Source of the DNA: Bacteriovoracaceae bacterium
GTDB lineage: Bacteria; Bdellovibrionota; Bacteriovoracia; Bacteriovoracales; Bacteriovoracaceae
Direction: 5' to 3'
NCBI GenBank assembly: GCA_019752535.1
Contig: JAIEMA010000004.1
Span: 19,993 to 83,992, forward strand
Length of the DNA stretch: 64,000 bases
Each line of letters begins with the position of its first letter. Within the stretch, counting starts at the first letter, position 1. Positions 28,775 through 39,407 of the stretch are shown here, piece by piece. The notes under the pieces are model-generated. The model was given only the letters and a program-made list of their open reading frames with translations. It made no database searches and was not told the DNA's origin. The translations under genes and the position numbers were made by a program.

Positions 28775-30004
28775 ATGATTTTGAGCTTTTTCTTTCTTAT
28801 TACTCAATCGATGGCTTCCATTCCAGATGGTCTAAAAAAGCTTCATGACTTAGCTCAGCAACAGTCAGAGACCGTCAAAATGGCGGATTCAAGAAGTGAG
28901 CAAGCTGTAGAGAGAAAATCAAGGGCGGGCGGTACACTCCTTCCCACTGTGACTGCTCGTTATAATTATCAAGAAATTGATCCACCACCGGGCTCTCGTT
29001 CCGCCTTTACGCGTCTCAATCAATATTCTGCTCTGGTTAATCTGACTCAGCCTATTTATCGGGGAGCGGCTTATCCGGCCTATTCATTTTCTAAAATTGA
29101 TCTGGAGATGCAAGAAAGACTGCGTGAACAAGCTGGTCTTGGTCTGTGGCAAACGAGTGCTCAAGTTTTTTATAACTTGTGGATCGCGCAGAATGATTTA
29201 AATAGCGTTAAGAAGTTACGTGACTATAGTGATGAGCGAGTTAAGGAGTTACGTGAAAGAGTAAGGGTAGGGCGCTCTAGGAAAGGTGAACTTCTCCAAG
29301 CTGAAGCCCAGCTCTCTTCAGTTGAGGCCGATGTGTCTAGGGCCCAATACAATCTTCAATCAGCTCAAGAGAATTTAGACTTTGTCACAGGCTCCCCGCA
29401 TACCCCTGTGTTTGGAAGTCTTCCTTCTCAAATTGAAAGTGCTGCTCCTTTAGGTGACTATTTGCAAAAATCTCAACAGCGTCCCGACCTTAAGGCAAAG
29501 TCACAAGAAGTCTTGATGGCCGATAAGCAAGTTGAAATAGCGAAGGCTGGGCATCAGCCGAATGTTGATTTTACCGCCAACTACTATGGCCTTAGAACCG
29601 GTATCCTTGAGAAATCGAAGTGGGATGTAGGTGTACAAGTCAGTCTTCCTCTTTATCAAGGAGGAACAGTGGTGGCCCAGTCTCGTGAAATGATCTCTAA
29701 AAAACGTGAATCGGTTTTAGGATTTGAGCAACTCAAAAGACAAATTGAGCGAGATGTAAAAATCCTCTGGCAAAATGTCCAAACAATTGATCATGTCATT
29801 GCCGATTTAAAGAAGGCATACTCACGCACTGAAGCGACTTATAATGAAAATAAAAAAGATTATCGCTATGGACTGGTCACGAGTTTAGATGTGTTGGTTT
29901 CACTGAATGACTACATTAACACCAAGAGAAGCCTAGAGCGTGCCATTCTTGAGAGAGAGTTGACCTTCATCCAGCTTAAGGTTGCCTCGGGAGAAGCTCC
30001 ATGA
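28775..30004 (+). CDS. TolC-family outer membrane efflux protein
   Basis: TolC-type coiled-coil repeats; signal peptide. Confidence 0.9.
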   Translation: MILSFFFLITQSMASIPDGLKKLHDLAQQQSETVKMADSRSEQAVERKSRAGGTLLPTVTARYNYQEIDPPPGSRSAFTRLNQYSALVNLTQPIYRGAAYPAYSFSKIDLEMQERLREQAGLGLWQTSAQVFYNLWIAQNDLNSVKKLRDYSDERVKELRERVRVGRSRKGELLQAEAQLSSVEADVSRAQYNLQSAQENLDFVTGSPHTPVFGSLPSQIESAAPLGDYLQKSQQRPDLKAKSQEVLMADKQVEIAKAGHQPNVDFTANYYGLRTGILEKSKWDVGVQVSLPLYQGGTVVAQSREMISKKRESVLGFEQLKRQIERDVKILWQNVQTIDHVIADLKKAYSRTEATYNENKKDYRYGLVTSLDVLVSLNDYINTKRSLERAILERELTFIQLKVASGEAP

Positions 30005-33000
30005 GTTTATCGGACTTATCAATTCGCCGACCTGTTTTTGCTTGGATGTTAATGCTGGCACTTATTGTGTTTGGGATTTTAGCTTTCAGACGCATGGGAG
30101 TGAGTCAGCTTCCCGATGTCGATTTTCCTGTCGTGAATATTTCTGTCGCCTATGAGGGAGCAGCTCCGGAAGTGATGGAGCTAGATGTAGTGGATCCGAT
30201 CGAGTCTGCTGTCGTCGCCGTTGAGGGAGTGAAAGCGATCTCATCAAGTTCTAGGCTTGGCAGTGCAAATATCTCCGTAGAATTTGGTCTTGAAAAAGAT
30301 ATTAATGTGGCCGTTTCAGAAATTGAATCCAAGCTCAATCAAGCCGCTCGCAATTTACCTGATGATCTTGAACCTCCTGTCATAACTAAAGTCAATCCAG
30401 ATGATCGACCAATTATGTGGATGGGTGTCACTTCAACTAAAATGAGTCGCAAAGAGTTGATGGCGTTTGTGCGCGATCAATTGAAAGACAAAATACAAAC
30501 TGTTCCGGGTGTCGCCGATGTTTTTTTGGGTGGCTATGTTGAGCCTAATCTGAGGGTATGGGTTTCCTCTCAAAAACTTGATAAGTTCCAAATGACAGTC
30601 ACAGACATCGTCAATGCAATTAGATCGGAACATCAGGAAGCTCCGTCAGGCTATCTGGAAGATTCAAAACGTGAAAGGAACGTCCGAACATTGGGCGAAG
30701 CTTCAACAATAGAAGAATTTAAAAAGCTTCCACTTATTCGAAGAGGGGGAGCTGCGAATTTTAGCCCAATCTTTTTAGGTGAAGTGGCCACTATTGAAGA
30801 TGGTCTGGCCGATGTGAGAAGGATCTCGAGAGTTAATGGCATGACGGCCGTGGGTCTTGGGGTGAGAAAACAGCGTGGATCAAATACAGTCGCTGTCGCA
30901 GAAGGTGTAAAGAAGAAGATGGAAGAGCTTAATAAGGTTCTTCCAGAGGGCACAAGCATTGGGATCAATTTTGATTCCACTCAATTTATTGAAGAATCAA
31001 TCAATGAGTTAATTTTCACGATGACCCTCTCTGCGATTTTAACAGCTGTGGTGTGCTGGATATTTTTGGGATCATTTGCGGCGACTATTAACGTCGTCTT
31101 GGCGATCCCAACTTCAATACTTGGTGCTTTTATTGTTTTAAATTGGCTCGGCTTTACACTAAATACGTTCTCCCTTTTGGGCCTCTCTCTTGCCATTGGT
31201 ATTGTTGTAGATGATGCCATCATGGTGCTTGAAAATATTTATCGCCACCATGAAGAGGGAAAAAAGCGTGTTCGTGCCTCCTTGGATGGCGCCAATGAAA
31301 TCACATTCGCAGCTCTTGCCGCGACTGTTGCGATTATGGCGATCTTTATCCCCGTCGCCTTGATGGATGGGATTATTGGAAAGTACTTCTTCCAATTCGG
31401 TGTCACGATCTCAATTGCAGTGGCTTTCTCTCTAGTCGAAGCCTTAACTCTTACTCCAATGCGTTGTTCACAATTCATGGACCCACCAGGTCGTACTAGC
31501 CGTGTGGGAGCTTTCATGGATCGTCTGTTTTCGGGCTTAACAAGTTACTATCAGAAGTCTCTGGCCTGGACGCTTGATCATAAATGGATGGTCTTGATAC
31601 TCTCGACCGTTTTTTTTTGTGGGAAGTTTTTTTCTTGTGAAATTTATTCCCAAAGAATTTGTTCCTGTTCAGGATACCAGCCTCTTTATGATGAGAGTAA
31701 AAACTCCTGAAGGCTCAAGCCTTGAGTTTACTGATTCAGTGGTTAAAGAAGTGGAAACCCTTCTTCTTGCTAAACCTGAGGTGGATCGCTTCTTTGTGGC
31801 CGTTGGAGGATTTGGAGGAAATGAATCGAATACAGCAAACGTATTTGTCACTCTAAAGAAACCAAATCAGAGACCGAAAGATCCGAAAACGGGGAAGAAA
31901 CCTAAACAATTTGAACTCCTTGATCTCTACCGCAAAGAATTTATGAAAATTAAAGGCGGGAAAATATTTGTTCAAGATACTTCACAAGGTGGCTTCTCTG
32001 CCTCAGGGCGAGGCTTCCCTGTCGAGTTCACTCTCACTGGACCTGAGTGGAGTGGGCTTTCAAAAGCGACTCGTAAAATCATGGATGAGATGACTGAAGT
32101 CGGACTCTATACCGATGTGGATACTGATTACAAAGAAGCTGTGACAGAGGTTCATATCGTTCCCAATCGCGAAGCGGCTAAGAAGTATGGTGTGAGTGTG
32201 AATGAGATTGGAAGCACCATCAATGCTCTGGTCGGCGGCCAAGCGATAGGTAAATTTTCTCAAAATGGTCACCGCAATGACATACGTGTAAAAATGCAGG
32301 ATGTTTCGGCCGATGAGAAGGCGACTCTTTCTCGAATTTTTGTGCGCAACACTCGCGGTGAGCTGGTCAGTCTTCCTGAAGTGGTGAATGTTGAAGAAAG
32401 TCCTGGTGCCACCTCAGTGACAAGAAAAAATCGGGCCCGGGCCGTAAATATTTTTGCGGGCCTTGCTCCTGGTGTCTCTCAAGAGAAGGCGCTAGAGCGT
32501 GTGAAAACTATTACAGCTAAACACCTGCCAGAGGGATATCAGCTTTTAGAGTCTGGAAACACAGAAACATTTAGAGAATCATTTCAGAGTCTGATCTTTG
32601 CGTTAGTGTTAGGTGTTTTGATTGCATACATGGTTCTTGGTAGTCAGTTCAATAGTTTTCTAGACCCTCTTGTTGTTTTAGTGGCCATGCCGTTTGCATT
32701 CTCTGGGGCCTTTCTTGCACTCTGGGGACTTAATCTTTCAATTAATATTTATTCAATGATTGGTCTCATTCTTTTGATGGGGATTGTGAAAAAGAACTCC
32801 ATTTTGATGGTTGATTTTACAAATCAAAAAAGAAGAGAAGGTTTTAAAATCCGTGCGGCCTTGGAAGTGGCGTGCCCACAACGTCTGCGTGCGATTATGA
32901 TGACGGCTTTTTCAACTGTAGCCGGTGCTCTTCCTCCGGCCTTAGCGATCGGCCCTGGATCAGAAGCCTTGGGTCCAATGGCGTGGGCCATTATTGGAGG

Positions 33001-33124
33001 AACGCTTGTTTCAACCTTTCTCACACTCTTTGTGGTGCCGGCGTTGTACAGTGCCGTCTCTCGCGAGAGAAAAAATATTGAAATTGAAGATGAGATAGAC
33101 TCAGCGTTGGCCAAAAGCCTGTGA
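30001..33124 (+). CDS. RND-family efflux transporter (AcrB-like) split by a frameshift at a T9 tract (31610-31618)
   Basis: SIRRPVFAWMLMLALIVFG; ORFs 30001-31710 and 31619-33124 together give a full-length RND protein. Confidence 0.9.
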
Positions 33125-33886
33125 GGGCATGGCCAAGTATTTCTTCACGCCTTCTTCAGGTGGGCCATCAAAGATGACGGTTCCTTGCGAGAGGATGATG
33201 ACACGATTACAGAGTTGTAAAATTTGATCCGGCCCGTGAGAGACAAAAACAACCGCGTCTGATCTCTCAATTTTGCTCATCATTCTGGCCGCAATTTTAT
33301 CTTTGAAGAACACGTCGGCCCCATCAAAGACTTCGTCCAAAATAAGAATGTTACTGGGAGTCGATGAAATTAAAGAGAGCACTAAGCGCGCTTGCATTCC
33401 TTTGCTGTAGGTTTTAAAAGCAGCATCGAGAAAAGGACCTAACTCAGAAAAGGCGAGGGCTTCTTCAACAATATCTTTTGGAACATCTCTTGTTTTAAAA
33501 AAAAGCCTAGCAAGAAGATAAGCATTTTCTCTGCCTGTCAGTTCAGGAAGTATTCCCGTTCCCACATCAAAAATGGCTTCAACCTCACCATGAGTGGTGA
33601 CTGATCCAATATTCGGTCTGATCATTCCACAAAGTATTCGACACAAGCTTGATTTACCTGCTCCATTGACCCCGATAAGACCAATGCGATCTCCTCTATG
33701 AATCTCTAAATCAACCCCTTTTAGGATCGGGAGATTTTCAGGGGAGCGCATAAAGAACTCCCATGGATGTTTTGTGGCTTCGATAAAGGCGTCTCTTAGC
33801 CCTGTATGCGCATAGAGGCGAATCGGATAGTCGAGATGAAGATTTTTTGCTTCTAATAAAATATTAGAGGGCGATGAAGAGTTCAT
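33101..33886 (-). CDS. ABC transporter ATP-binding protein, polysaccharide export (Wzt-like)
   Basis: GLIGVNGAGKSSLCRILCGM, YSKGMQARLVLSL, LILDEVFDGAD. Confidence 0.9.
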   Translation of the reverse strand: MNSSSPSNILLEAKNLHLDYPIRLYAHTGLRDAFIEATKHPWEFFMRSPENLPILKGVDLEIHRGDRIGLIGVNGAGKSSLCRILCGMIRPNIGSVTTHGEVEAIFDVGTGILPELTGRENAYLLARLFFKTRDVPKDIVEEALAFSELGPFLDAAFKTYSKGMQARLVLSLISSTPSNILILDEVFDGADVFFKDKIAARMMSKIERSDAVVFVSHGPDQILQLCNRVIILSQGTVIFDGPPEEGVKKYLAMPSQAFGQR

Positions 33887-34640
33887 TTCTCTTTTTCCTC
33901 CAATAATAAATAGTCACAGCTGACAGTCCTAGGGACCAGGCCATTCCTTTAGCAAATAAAATGGCCAAATTTCCATTCTCGGTTGGGTAAAGGCAAGCTC
34001 TAAAGGGACTGATGAGATGGTAGAAAGGGTTAAGTTCAATCATCCAGCGATAATTCTCTGGGACATAGCTTGCTGGATAAAAAATGGGAGTGAGGAAAAA
34101 CAAAATACTAAAAGCAAAACCCAAAACAAAATTTGTATCACGATAGAAAACATTCAAGAGAGAGAAGAAGCAAGTCATCGCAAATGTTCCGATCACGAAG
34201 GGCAATAAGAAGAGGGGGGCCAGAAAGATATTTCCATTAAACCCTGATTCCGAAAATTGAATAACTGGAATGATAATGAGTGCAATCGCAAATAAAAAAT
34301 TAAACAAGTTATCTAATACGGATGAGGTGACGAGAACCAAAGGATGAAGCTTAAAGGCTTTAAGCAGAGAGCTACTCGAAAGTATTGAAGGAGTTCCCAT
34401 TTGAATGGTTTGAGACATGAATACCCAAGGAATCAGACCGGATACCAAAAATAAATAGTAATCCCTAATCTCAAGCTTTAAAAAAGTTCTAAACACCGTG
34501 GACTGAACCCCAAACATGATAATGGGATTGAGTAGAACCCAAACAAAGCCGGCCAGAGTTTTGCGATAGCGGGATTTGAGTGTAGCAAAGGTGAGATCGA
34601 CCGATTGATACCAGATGAGTTGCCATTCTTTTAGCTGCAT
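33864..34640 (-). CDS. ABC-2 type permease (Wzm-like)
   Basis: LKSRYRKTLAGFVWVLLNPIIMFG; six TM segments. Confidence 0.9.
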   Translation of the reverse strand: MQLKEWQLIWYQSVDLTFATLKSRYRKTLAGFVWVLLNPIIMFGVQSTVFRTFLKLEIRDYYLFLVSGLIPWVFMSQTIQMGTPSILSSSSLLKAFKLHPLVLVTSSVLDNLFNFLFAIALIIIPVIQFSESGFNGNIFLAPLFLLPFVIGTFAMTCFFSLLNVFYRDTNFVLGFAFSILFFLTPIFYPASYVPENYRWMIELNPFYHLISPFRACLYPTENGNLAILFAKGMAWSLGLSAVTIYYWRKKRNELFIAL

Positions 34641-34755
34641 ATATTTAGTTTAATTCTCATCACAATTTCGAGCAAGCGAGCATTGCTTGACTGAAAAACT
34701 TTAATGTCTAATTCACGTTTGTTGTCTGAATGCTGAAAACAGTCAAAGATTACTT

Positions 34756-35190
34756 ATGCTCTACCTTTTGATTCATTTTTTTGCTTCTACGGCCATGATG
34801 GGACTCATCTGGCTAGTTCAGCTGGTGCATTATCCAGCCTTTCGTTTTGTAGACGAAAAAGACTACATCTCGTTTGCACTCTTCCACACCACTCAGATCA
34901 CTTGGGTCGTTGCCCCTTTGATGATCGCTGAATTGTTCTCAGCTTTTCTGATGAGTTTTGACTCCTCTGTCACTCTATGGGTGAAGATAGTCTCCATTAT
35001 TTGTCTCGTTGCAATATGGCTCTCAACTGTCTTTTTTCAAATTCCTCAACACTCCGTTTTGGCTTTGGGGAAAAACCTTGAAGCGATTGAAAATCTGGTG
35101 ACTACCAATTGGATTAGGACGATTGCCTGGACGATCAAGAGTTTCGTTTTGGGGTTTGAGCTTTTAAGACTTTTCAAACTCCCTCGATAA
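34756..35190 (+). CDS. Hypothetical membrane protein
   Basis: Four hydrophobic segments. Confidence 0.65.
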   Translation: MLYLLIHFFASTAMMGLIWLVQLVHYPAFRFVDEKDYISFALFHTTQITWVVAPLMIAELFSAFLMSFDSSVTLWVKIVSIICLVAIWLSTVFFQIPQHSVLALGKNLEAIENLVTTNWIRTIAWTIKSFVLGFELLRLFKLPR

Positions 35191-35205
35191 ATTCAAAAAT
35201 CGTGT

Positions 35206-35511
35206 ATGACCTATAAGATTCTACCAAATGGGCTTCTGCTATTTCTTTATATTCAACCGGGCGCCAGTGTCACGGGCCTTGCGGGCTTGTTCGGTGATCC
35301 TGCGAGGATTAAATTGAAAGTGCATGCCCCTCCACGAGATGGAGAAGCTAATGCGGAAGTTATAAGTTTCATGGCCAAGAAATTTGGAATAAAAAAAACT
35401 AGCCTTGAAATCATTCGGGGCGAGAAGGGAAGACAAAAAGATTTGCAGCTTTCTGTCTCCAAGGAAGAGAGTCTAAGAATTATTGAAATTATTGAGCAAG
35501 AGCTTTCTTAA
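35206..35511 (+). CDS. DUF167/YggU family protein
   Basis: IQPGASVTGLAG, IKLKVHAPPRDGEANAEVISFMAKKFGIKK. Confidence 0.92.
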   Translation: MTYKILPNGLLLFLYIQPGASVTGLAGLFGDPARIKLKVHAPPRDGEANAEVISFMAKKFGIKKTSLEIIRGEKGRQKDLQLSVSKEESLRIIEIIEQELS

Positions 35512-36427
35512 TGTACGGAAGTACCGGCTCAAGTCTCATCACAACCTCACCCTTAGGTGCATTTGGCGAATAAGTAGGCACATCGCAGTTTTTGCCAGAC
35601 ATGTCGCAGTGATTAACCACTTGGCATGAAGAGCGATCTGTCGTTGAAGCACGATAATCAGTTTGACCTTGAATCAGGATTCCTTCCAGAAGACCAGATT
35701 TTGAATCAAAAACGGCCGACCCCGAATTTCCGTGGAAAGTATCAAGGTTTGTCACGAAAGTGTTGTAGTCATTGTTGCTAATCACTTGAGCACCATCGGC
35801 CACTTTGCTTGGAAGACCTGAAGGGTGACCAATCACGACAAGTGGAGCTCCTTGAGCGATTTTACCGCTTTCGCGAAATTTCAAAGGAGAGCGGCCAGAA
35901 ACTTTGCGATCAAGCTTGATTACAGTGAAGTCTTGAGTACGTGACAAAGTAGAGAAGACCACTTCTTTACAACCGTAAACGTCGTTGCTGCTACCTTGAA
36001 GAGGATTTCTTCCTGAGTGATCAATGGCGTAATTAAAGACCCAAGAAAATCCACGGCAAACATCTTCTGGAGTCGCATAGCCCATGCCACCTAACATTTT
36101 AAAGCAATGTCCGGCCGTGACCAAAGTGTCTTCTCCAACCAGAAAGCCAGAGCACATGGCACCGACAGGTTGGTTAGAGAAAAGTTCTCCACGACAAATG
36201 TTCTCAGAACTCTCTAATGTGTCAGAAAATTCAAGTTCACAGAGAGAAGATTTTTTCACCATCTGCTTGTTTTCAACCATCGCAGCCGTTGCTTCCGCTA
36301 AACGGAGATACATTGAGTTCGAAACTTCAAAAATGTCCTTACGGTCATCGTCACCGTAGACAACTTTGTTGCTTGCAGAAGCCGCAAAAGAGGTAAGCGC
36401 TACTGTAAGAAGAATAAGTTTAAACAT
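35489..36427 (-). CDS. Exported trypsin-like (S1) serine protease
   Basis: VTAGHC, FTVIKLDR, TFHGNSGSAVF triad regions. Confidence 0.9.
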   Translation of the reverse strand: MFKLILLTVALTSFAASASNKVVYGDDDRKDIFEVSNSMYLRLAEATAAMVENKQMVKKSSLCELEFSDTLESSENICRGELFSNQPVGAMCSGFLVGEDTLVTAGHCFKMLGGMGYATPEDVCRGFSWVFNYAIDHSGRNPLQGSSNDVYGCKEVVFSTLSRTQDFTVIKLDRKVSGRSPLKFRESGKIAQGAPLVVIGHPSGLPSKVADGAQVISNNDYNTFVTNLDTFHGNSGSAVFDSKSGLLEGILIQGQTDYRASTTDRSSCQVVNHCDMSGKNCDVPTYSPNAPKGEVVMRLEPVLPYIKKALAQ

Positions 36428-36509
36428 GCAAAGCTCCTTCGTTGGGCCAATGGAGTTTGTTTATAGGGATAAGAGGGAGGAAAAGGTACTGACAAAAACT
36501 GTCAGTTAA

Positions 36510-36541
36510 ATAAAAAACCCCCGCTAAAGCGAGGGTTTAGA
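36510..36541 (-). terminator. Intrinsic terminator of the HiPIP gene
   Basis: Minus strand AAACCCTCGCtttaGCGGGGGTTTTTTATT. Confidence 0.8.
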
Positions 36542-36562
36542 GATGACTTTGTGCGAAAAGAA

Positions 36563-36865
36563 CTAAGCTTTCTTAAGCCACATGTTACAGTAGCCGTTTT
36601 CTTTAACGTATCCACCTTTCATCGCAGGAAGTGCACACATTCCAGCGCCAGCTCCGCCTTTAGTGTCAGCTTTGTAGTGCTTACAAGTCTTACACTGTTT
36701 TCCCGCTTTCACTTGGGCTTCTGGAGCGGCTTCTTTGTAGCCAAGCTTTCCAGCAGCAACCCAAACGACGTTTGCAAGAGCTTCGTTCATGACTCCTGTT
36801 GCCTTAGCAAAAATTGAAACTGCACCAGCAATCAAAGTTGTTTTTAAAAAATTACGACGATTCAT
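36563..36865 (-). CDS. High-potential iron-sulfur protein (HiPIP), Tat-exported
   Basis: RRNFLK Tat motif; C-x2-C...MCAL...GYCNMW Cys pattern. Confidence 0.88.
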   Translation of the reverse strand: MNRRNFLKTTLIAGAVSIFAKATGVMNEALANVVWVAAGKLGYKEAAPEAQVKAGKQCKTCKHYKADTKGGAGAGMCALPAMKGGYVKENGYCNMWLKKA

Positions 36866-37037
36866 TTTGGCCCCCTTGGGTAAATAGACTAAATATAAAA
36901 AGTGAAGCAATTATAGCACCCACAAAAATGTCCGTCTCAAATGTTCGATAAGCCAAACGAAAGTCTTTAAAGTAGACATCGCTAGAGGGGAAAACTAGAC
37001 TAATCTAAGTAGGCATTTTGCCATGGAGAAATGAGAG

Positions 37038-38168
37038 ATGAAGAGAGCTTCAGGGATGACGTTTATTGATCTGTTTTGTGGCTGTGGAGGCCTCTCTTAC
37101 GGTCTCGAAATGGCCGGACACGAGTGTTTACTTGGTGTTGATATGGAGCCCGCCGCGATCAAGTCTTTCCAACGCAATCATCCCAAAGCCGAAGCTTGGT
37201 GCGGAGATATAAAAAAGTTAGACGGCCGCACATTAAAAAAATTAATCGGTGTAAATAAAGTGGATATGGTTGTCGGGGGCCCACCTTGCCAAGGTTTTTC
37301 AACCGTGGGGAAAGGTGAAGTGGAAGATGATCGCAATCAATTGTTCAGAGAATTTGTCCGTGTCGTTAAGGTCACAAAGCCAAAAATTGTGCTTTTTGAA
37401 AATGTCACTGGAATGGTGGCCAAGAAAAATGCGGCGATTTTAGCCAAAGTTTTCCATCTTTTTGAAAAACTCGGCTACACCATGGAAGCGCGAGTTCTTT
37501 CTGCAGAAGAGTTCGGTGTTCCTGAAGTGCGAAGAAGAACAATTATCATGGGAGTTTTAGGAGGCGAGTGTCGCTTCCCTAAGCCGACTCATGGAGTTCG
37601 TGGCACTAAGAAAGTTTTGACGGTCTCTCAGGCTTTAAAAAATCTCAAAGCTCTTGATGGAAAAATTTATAATCATGAGCCGAAGCTTGCTCAAATCAAA
37701 AATCCCGAAGACCGTGAGCGCTTGAAATTTATTCCCGCCGGTCGAGGTATTCGCTATCAAGCAGATGAAAAGCAGTATCTACCTAAAAAATTATGGTTTG
37801 ATGTGAACTGGGATGAGTTGCGCGAAGGTCGATTTAGACAGACCCGTCTTCAACGATTGCCACTCGATAAGCCCTCACCAACGATTTTAACGGCGAGAAC
37901 AAGTTATTACCATCCGACCGAGCCGCGCTTTCTCACTCCACGTGAGGCCGCGAGCTGCCAGAGTTTCCCTAATGATTTTATTTTTGAGGGATCTCAAACC
38001 GCGCAGTTTAGACAAATCGGAAATGCAGTTCCACCGATGCTTGGAAAAATTTTGGGTGAAGAAATTAAAAAGATCACTTTTTCTCGTGCGACAAAAAAGA
38101 AAATTCAAAATAGATCAAAGGTTGTTGTGAATAACGTCTTTGATTACGCTCTTCCCACCCACATGTAG
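37038..38168 (+). CDS. DNA (cytosine-5) methyltransferase
   Basis: FIDLFCGCGGLSYG, GGPPCQGFSTVGKG, ENVTG, QIGNAVPP. Confidence 0.96.
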   Translation: MKRASGMTFIDLFCGCGGLSYGLEMAGHECLLGVDMEPAAIKSFQRNHPKAEAWCGDIKKLDGRTLKKLIGVNKVDMVVGGPPCQGFSTVGKGEVEDDRNQLFREFVRVVKVTKPKIVLFENVTGMVAKKNAAILAKVFHLFEKLGYTMEARVLSAEEFGVPEVRRRTIIMGVLGGECRFPKPTHGVRGTKKVLTVSQALKNLKALDGKIYNHEPKLAQIKNPEDRERLKFIPAGRGIRYQADEKQYLPKKLWFDVNWDELREGRFRQTRLQRLPLDKPSPTILTARTSYYHPTEPRFLTPREAASCQSFPNDFIFEGSQTAQFRQIGNAVPPMLGKILGEEIKKITFSRATKKKIQNRSKVVVNNVFDYALPTHM

Positions 38169-38174
38169 GACTCT

Positions 38175-39407
38175 ATGCTTAAGCAAATTTTTAGTTACCG
38201 CATGCTGATTGTACTTTTGATGGGCTATGCAGGCGGGCTTCCGCTTTTGCTAGTGGGCTCAACTCTTCAGGCGTGGATGACTGAATCAGGAGTGGACCTT
38301 TCAACGATCGGCTGGTTTGCTTCTCTCTCATTGGCCTATACTTTAAAATTTTTGTGGGCCCCTTTAATGGATCGATTCCCCCTATGGCCTAGTCGCCGTC
38401 GTGGATGGATGGCCCTCACGCAATTATTTCTAGTGATCTCTATTTGGTTTCTCTCCACACTCGATCCCGCTGCAAATTTAACATTAGTGGCCATCACTGC
38501 TGCTATCATTGCTTTTTTCTCTGCCTCGCAAGACATCACGATTGATGCTTACAGAAGAGAGATCCTCTCTGACGAGGAGCTGGGTCTTGGTTCATCTCTC
38601 TATGTGATTGGTTATCGTCTGGCCCTTCTCGTGGCCGGAGCTCTGGCCCTGTGGCTTGCCGACGGGAGAGTGAGCTGGCCTGTAGTGTACAAGATCATGG
38701 CCAGTTGTATGGGAGTCGGCTTAATCATCACTCTCATCGCACCAAAAGAAGATGATAAAATTTCTGCTCCCAAGTCGATTCAAGAGGCAGTCATTGGCCC
38801 CTTTATGGAATTCATTCAACGCGATGGTGCTTGGGTGATTTTAGCTTTCATTCTTCTCTATAAGGCCGGCGACACCATGGCCGCTAATATGACGACGCCT
38901 TTCATGCTTTTAAAAGGCTATACAAAGACTGATATCGCCACGGTCGTCAAAGGCTTTGGTCTTGCCTCTATGATCGCTGGAGGTCTATTAGGGGGCCTCT
39001 TTACGATGCGCTTAGGGACTCTGAAAGCGTTATGGATTTTTGGATTTCTGCAATCCATCTCGACTGCAGGATTCTGCTGGCTTTCGGTGGCCGATGTCTC
39101 ACTTACAAATCTCTCAATTGTGATTGCATTTGAAAACTTATCAGCGGGACTGGGAACCAGTGCCTACAGTGCATTTATGGCGAGTATGACGAATAAGAAA
39201 TTTACGGCCACTCAATACGCTCTGCTCACTGCACTTATGGCCGTGCCTCGCGTGTTACTTGCCGGGCCTACTGGCTGGATGGCAGAAGTGATGGGGTGGA
39301 ATGGATTTTTTCTTCTCTGTACTTTTATAGCGATTCCGGGAATGGCAATGATACCCATTCTTACCAAAAAATCAGCCAACGCAGACCACAACCCAAGTGC
39401 TGCTTAA
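38175..39407 (+). CDS. AmpG-like MFS muropeptide permease
   Basis: GYAGGLPLLLVGSTLQAWMTESGVDLSTIGWFASLSLAYTLKFLWAPLMDRF. Confidence 0.9.
   Translation: MLKQIFSYRMLIVLLMGYAGGLPLLLVGSTLQAWMTESGVDLSTIGWFASLSLAYTLKFLWAPLMDRFPLWPSRRRGWMALTQLFLVISIWFLSTLDPAANLTLVAITAAIIAFFSASQDITIDAYRREILSDEELGLGSSLYVIGYRLALLVAGALALWLADGRVSWPVVYKIMASCMGVGLIITLIAPKEDDKISAPKSIQEAVIGPFMEFIQRDGAWVILAFILLYKAGDTMAANMTTPFMLLKGYTKTDIATVVKGFGLASMIAGGLLGGLFTMRLGTLKALWIFGFLQSISTAGFCWLSVADVSLTNLSIVIAFENLSAGLGTSAYSAFMASMTNKKFTATQYALLTALMAVPRVLLAGPTGWMAEVMGWNGFFLLCTFIAIPGMAMIPILTKKSANADHNPSAA

Noticed and set aside
30150-31517. Several minus-strand ORFs antisense to the RND gene
   Set aside because: They lie entirely within a strong coding sequence, with low-complexity translations and no family motifs.
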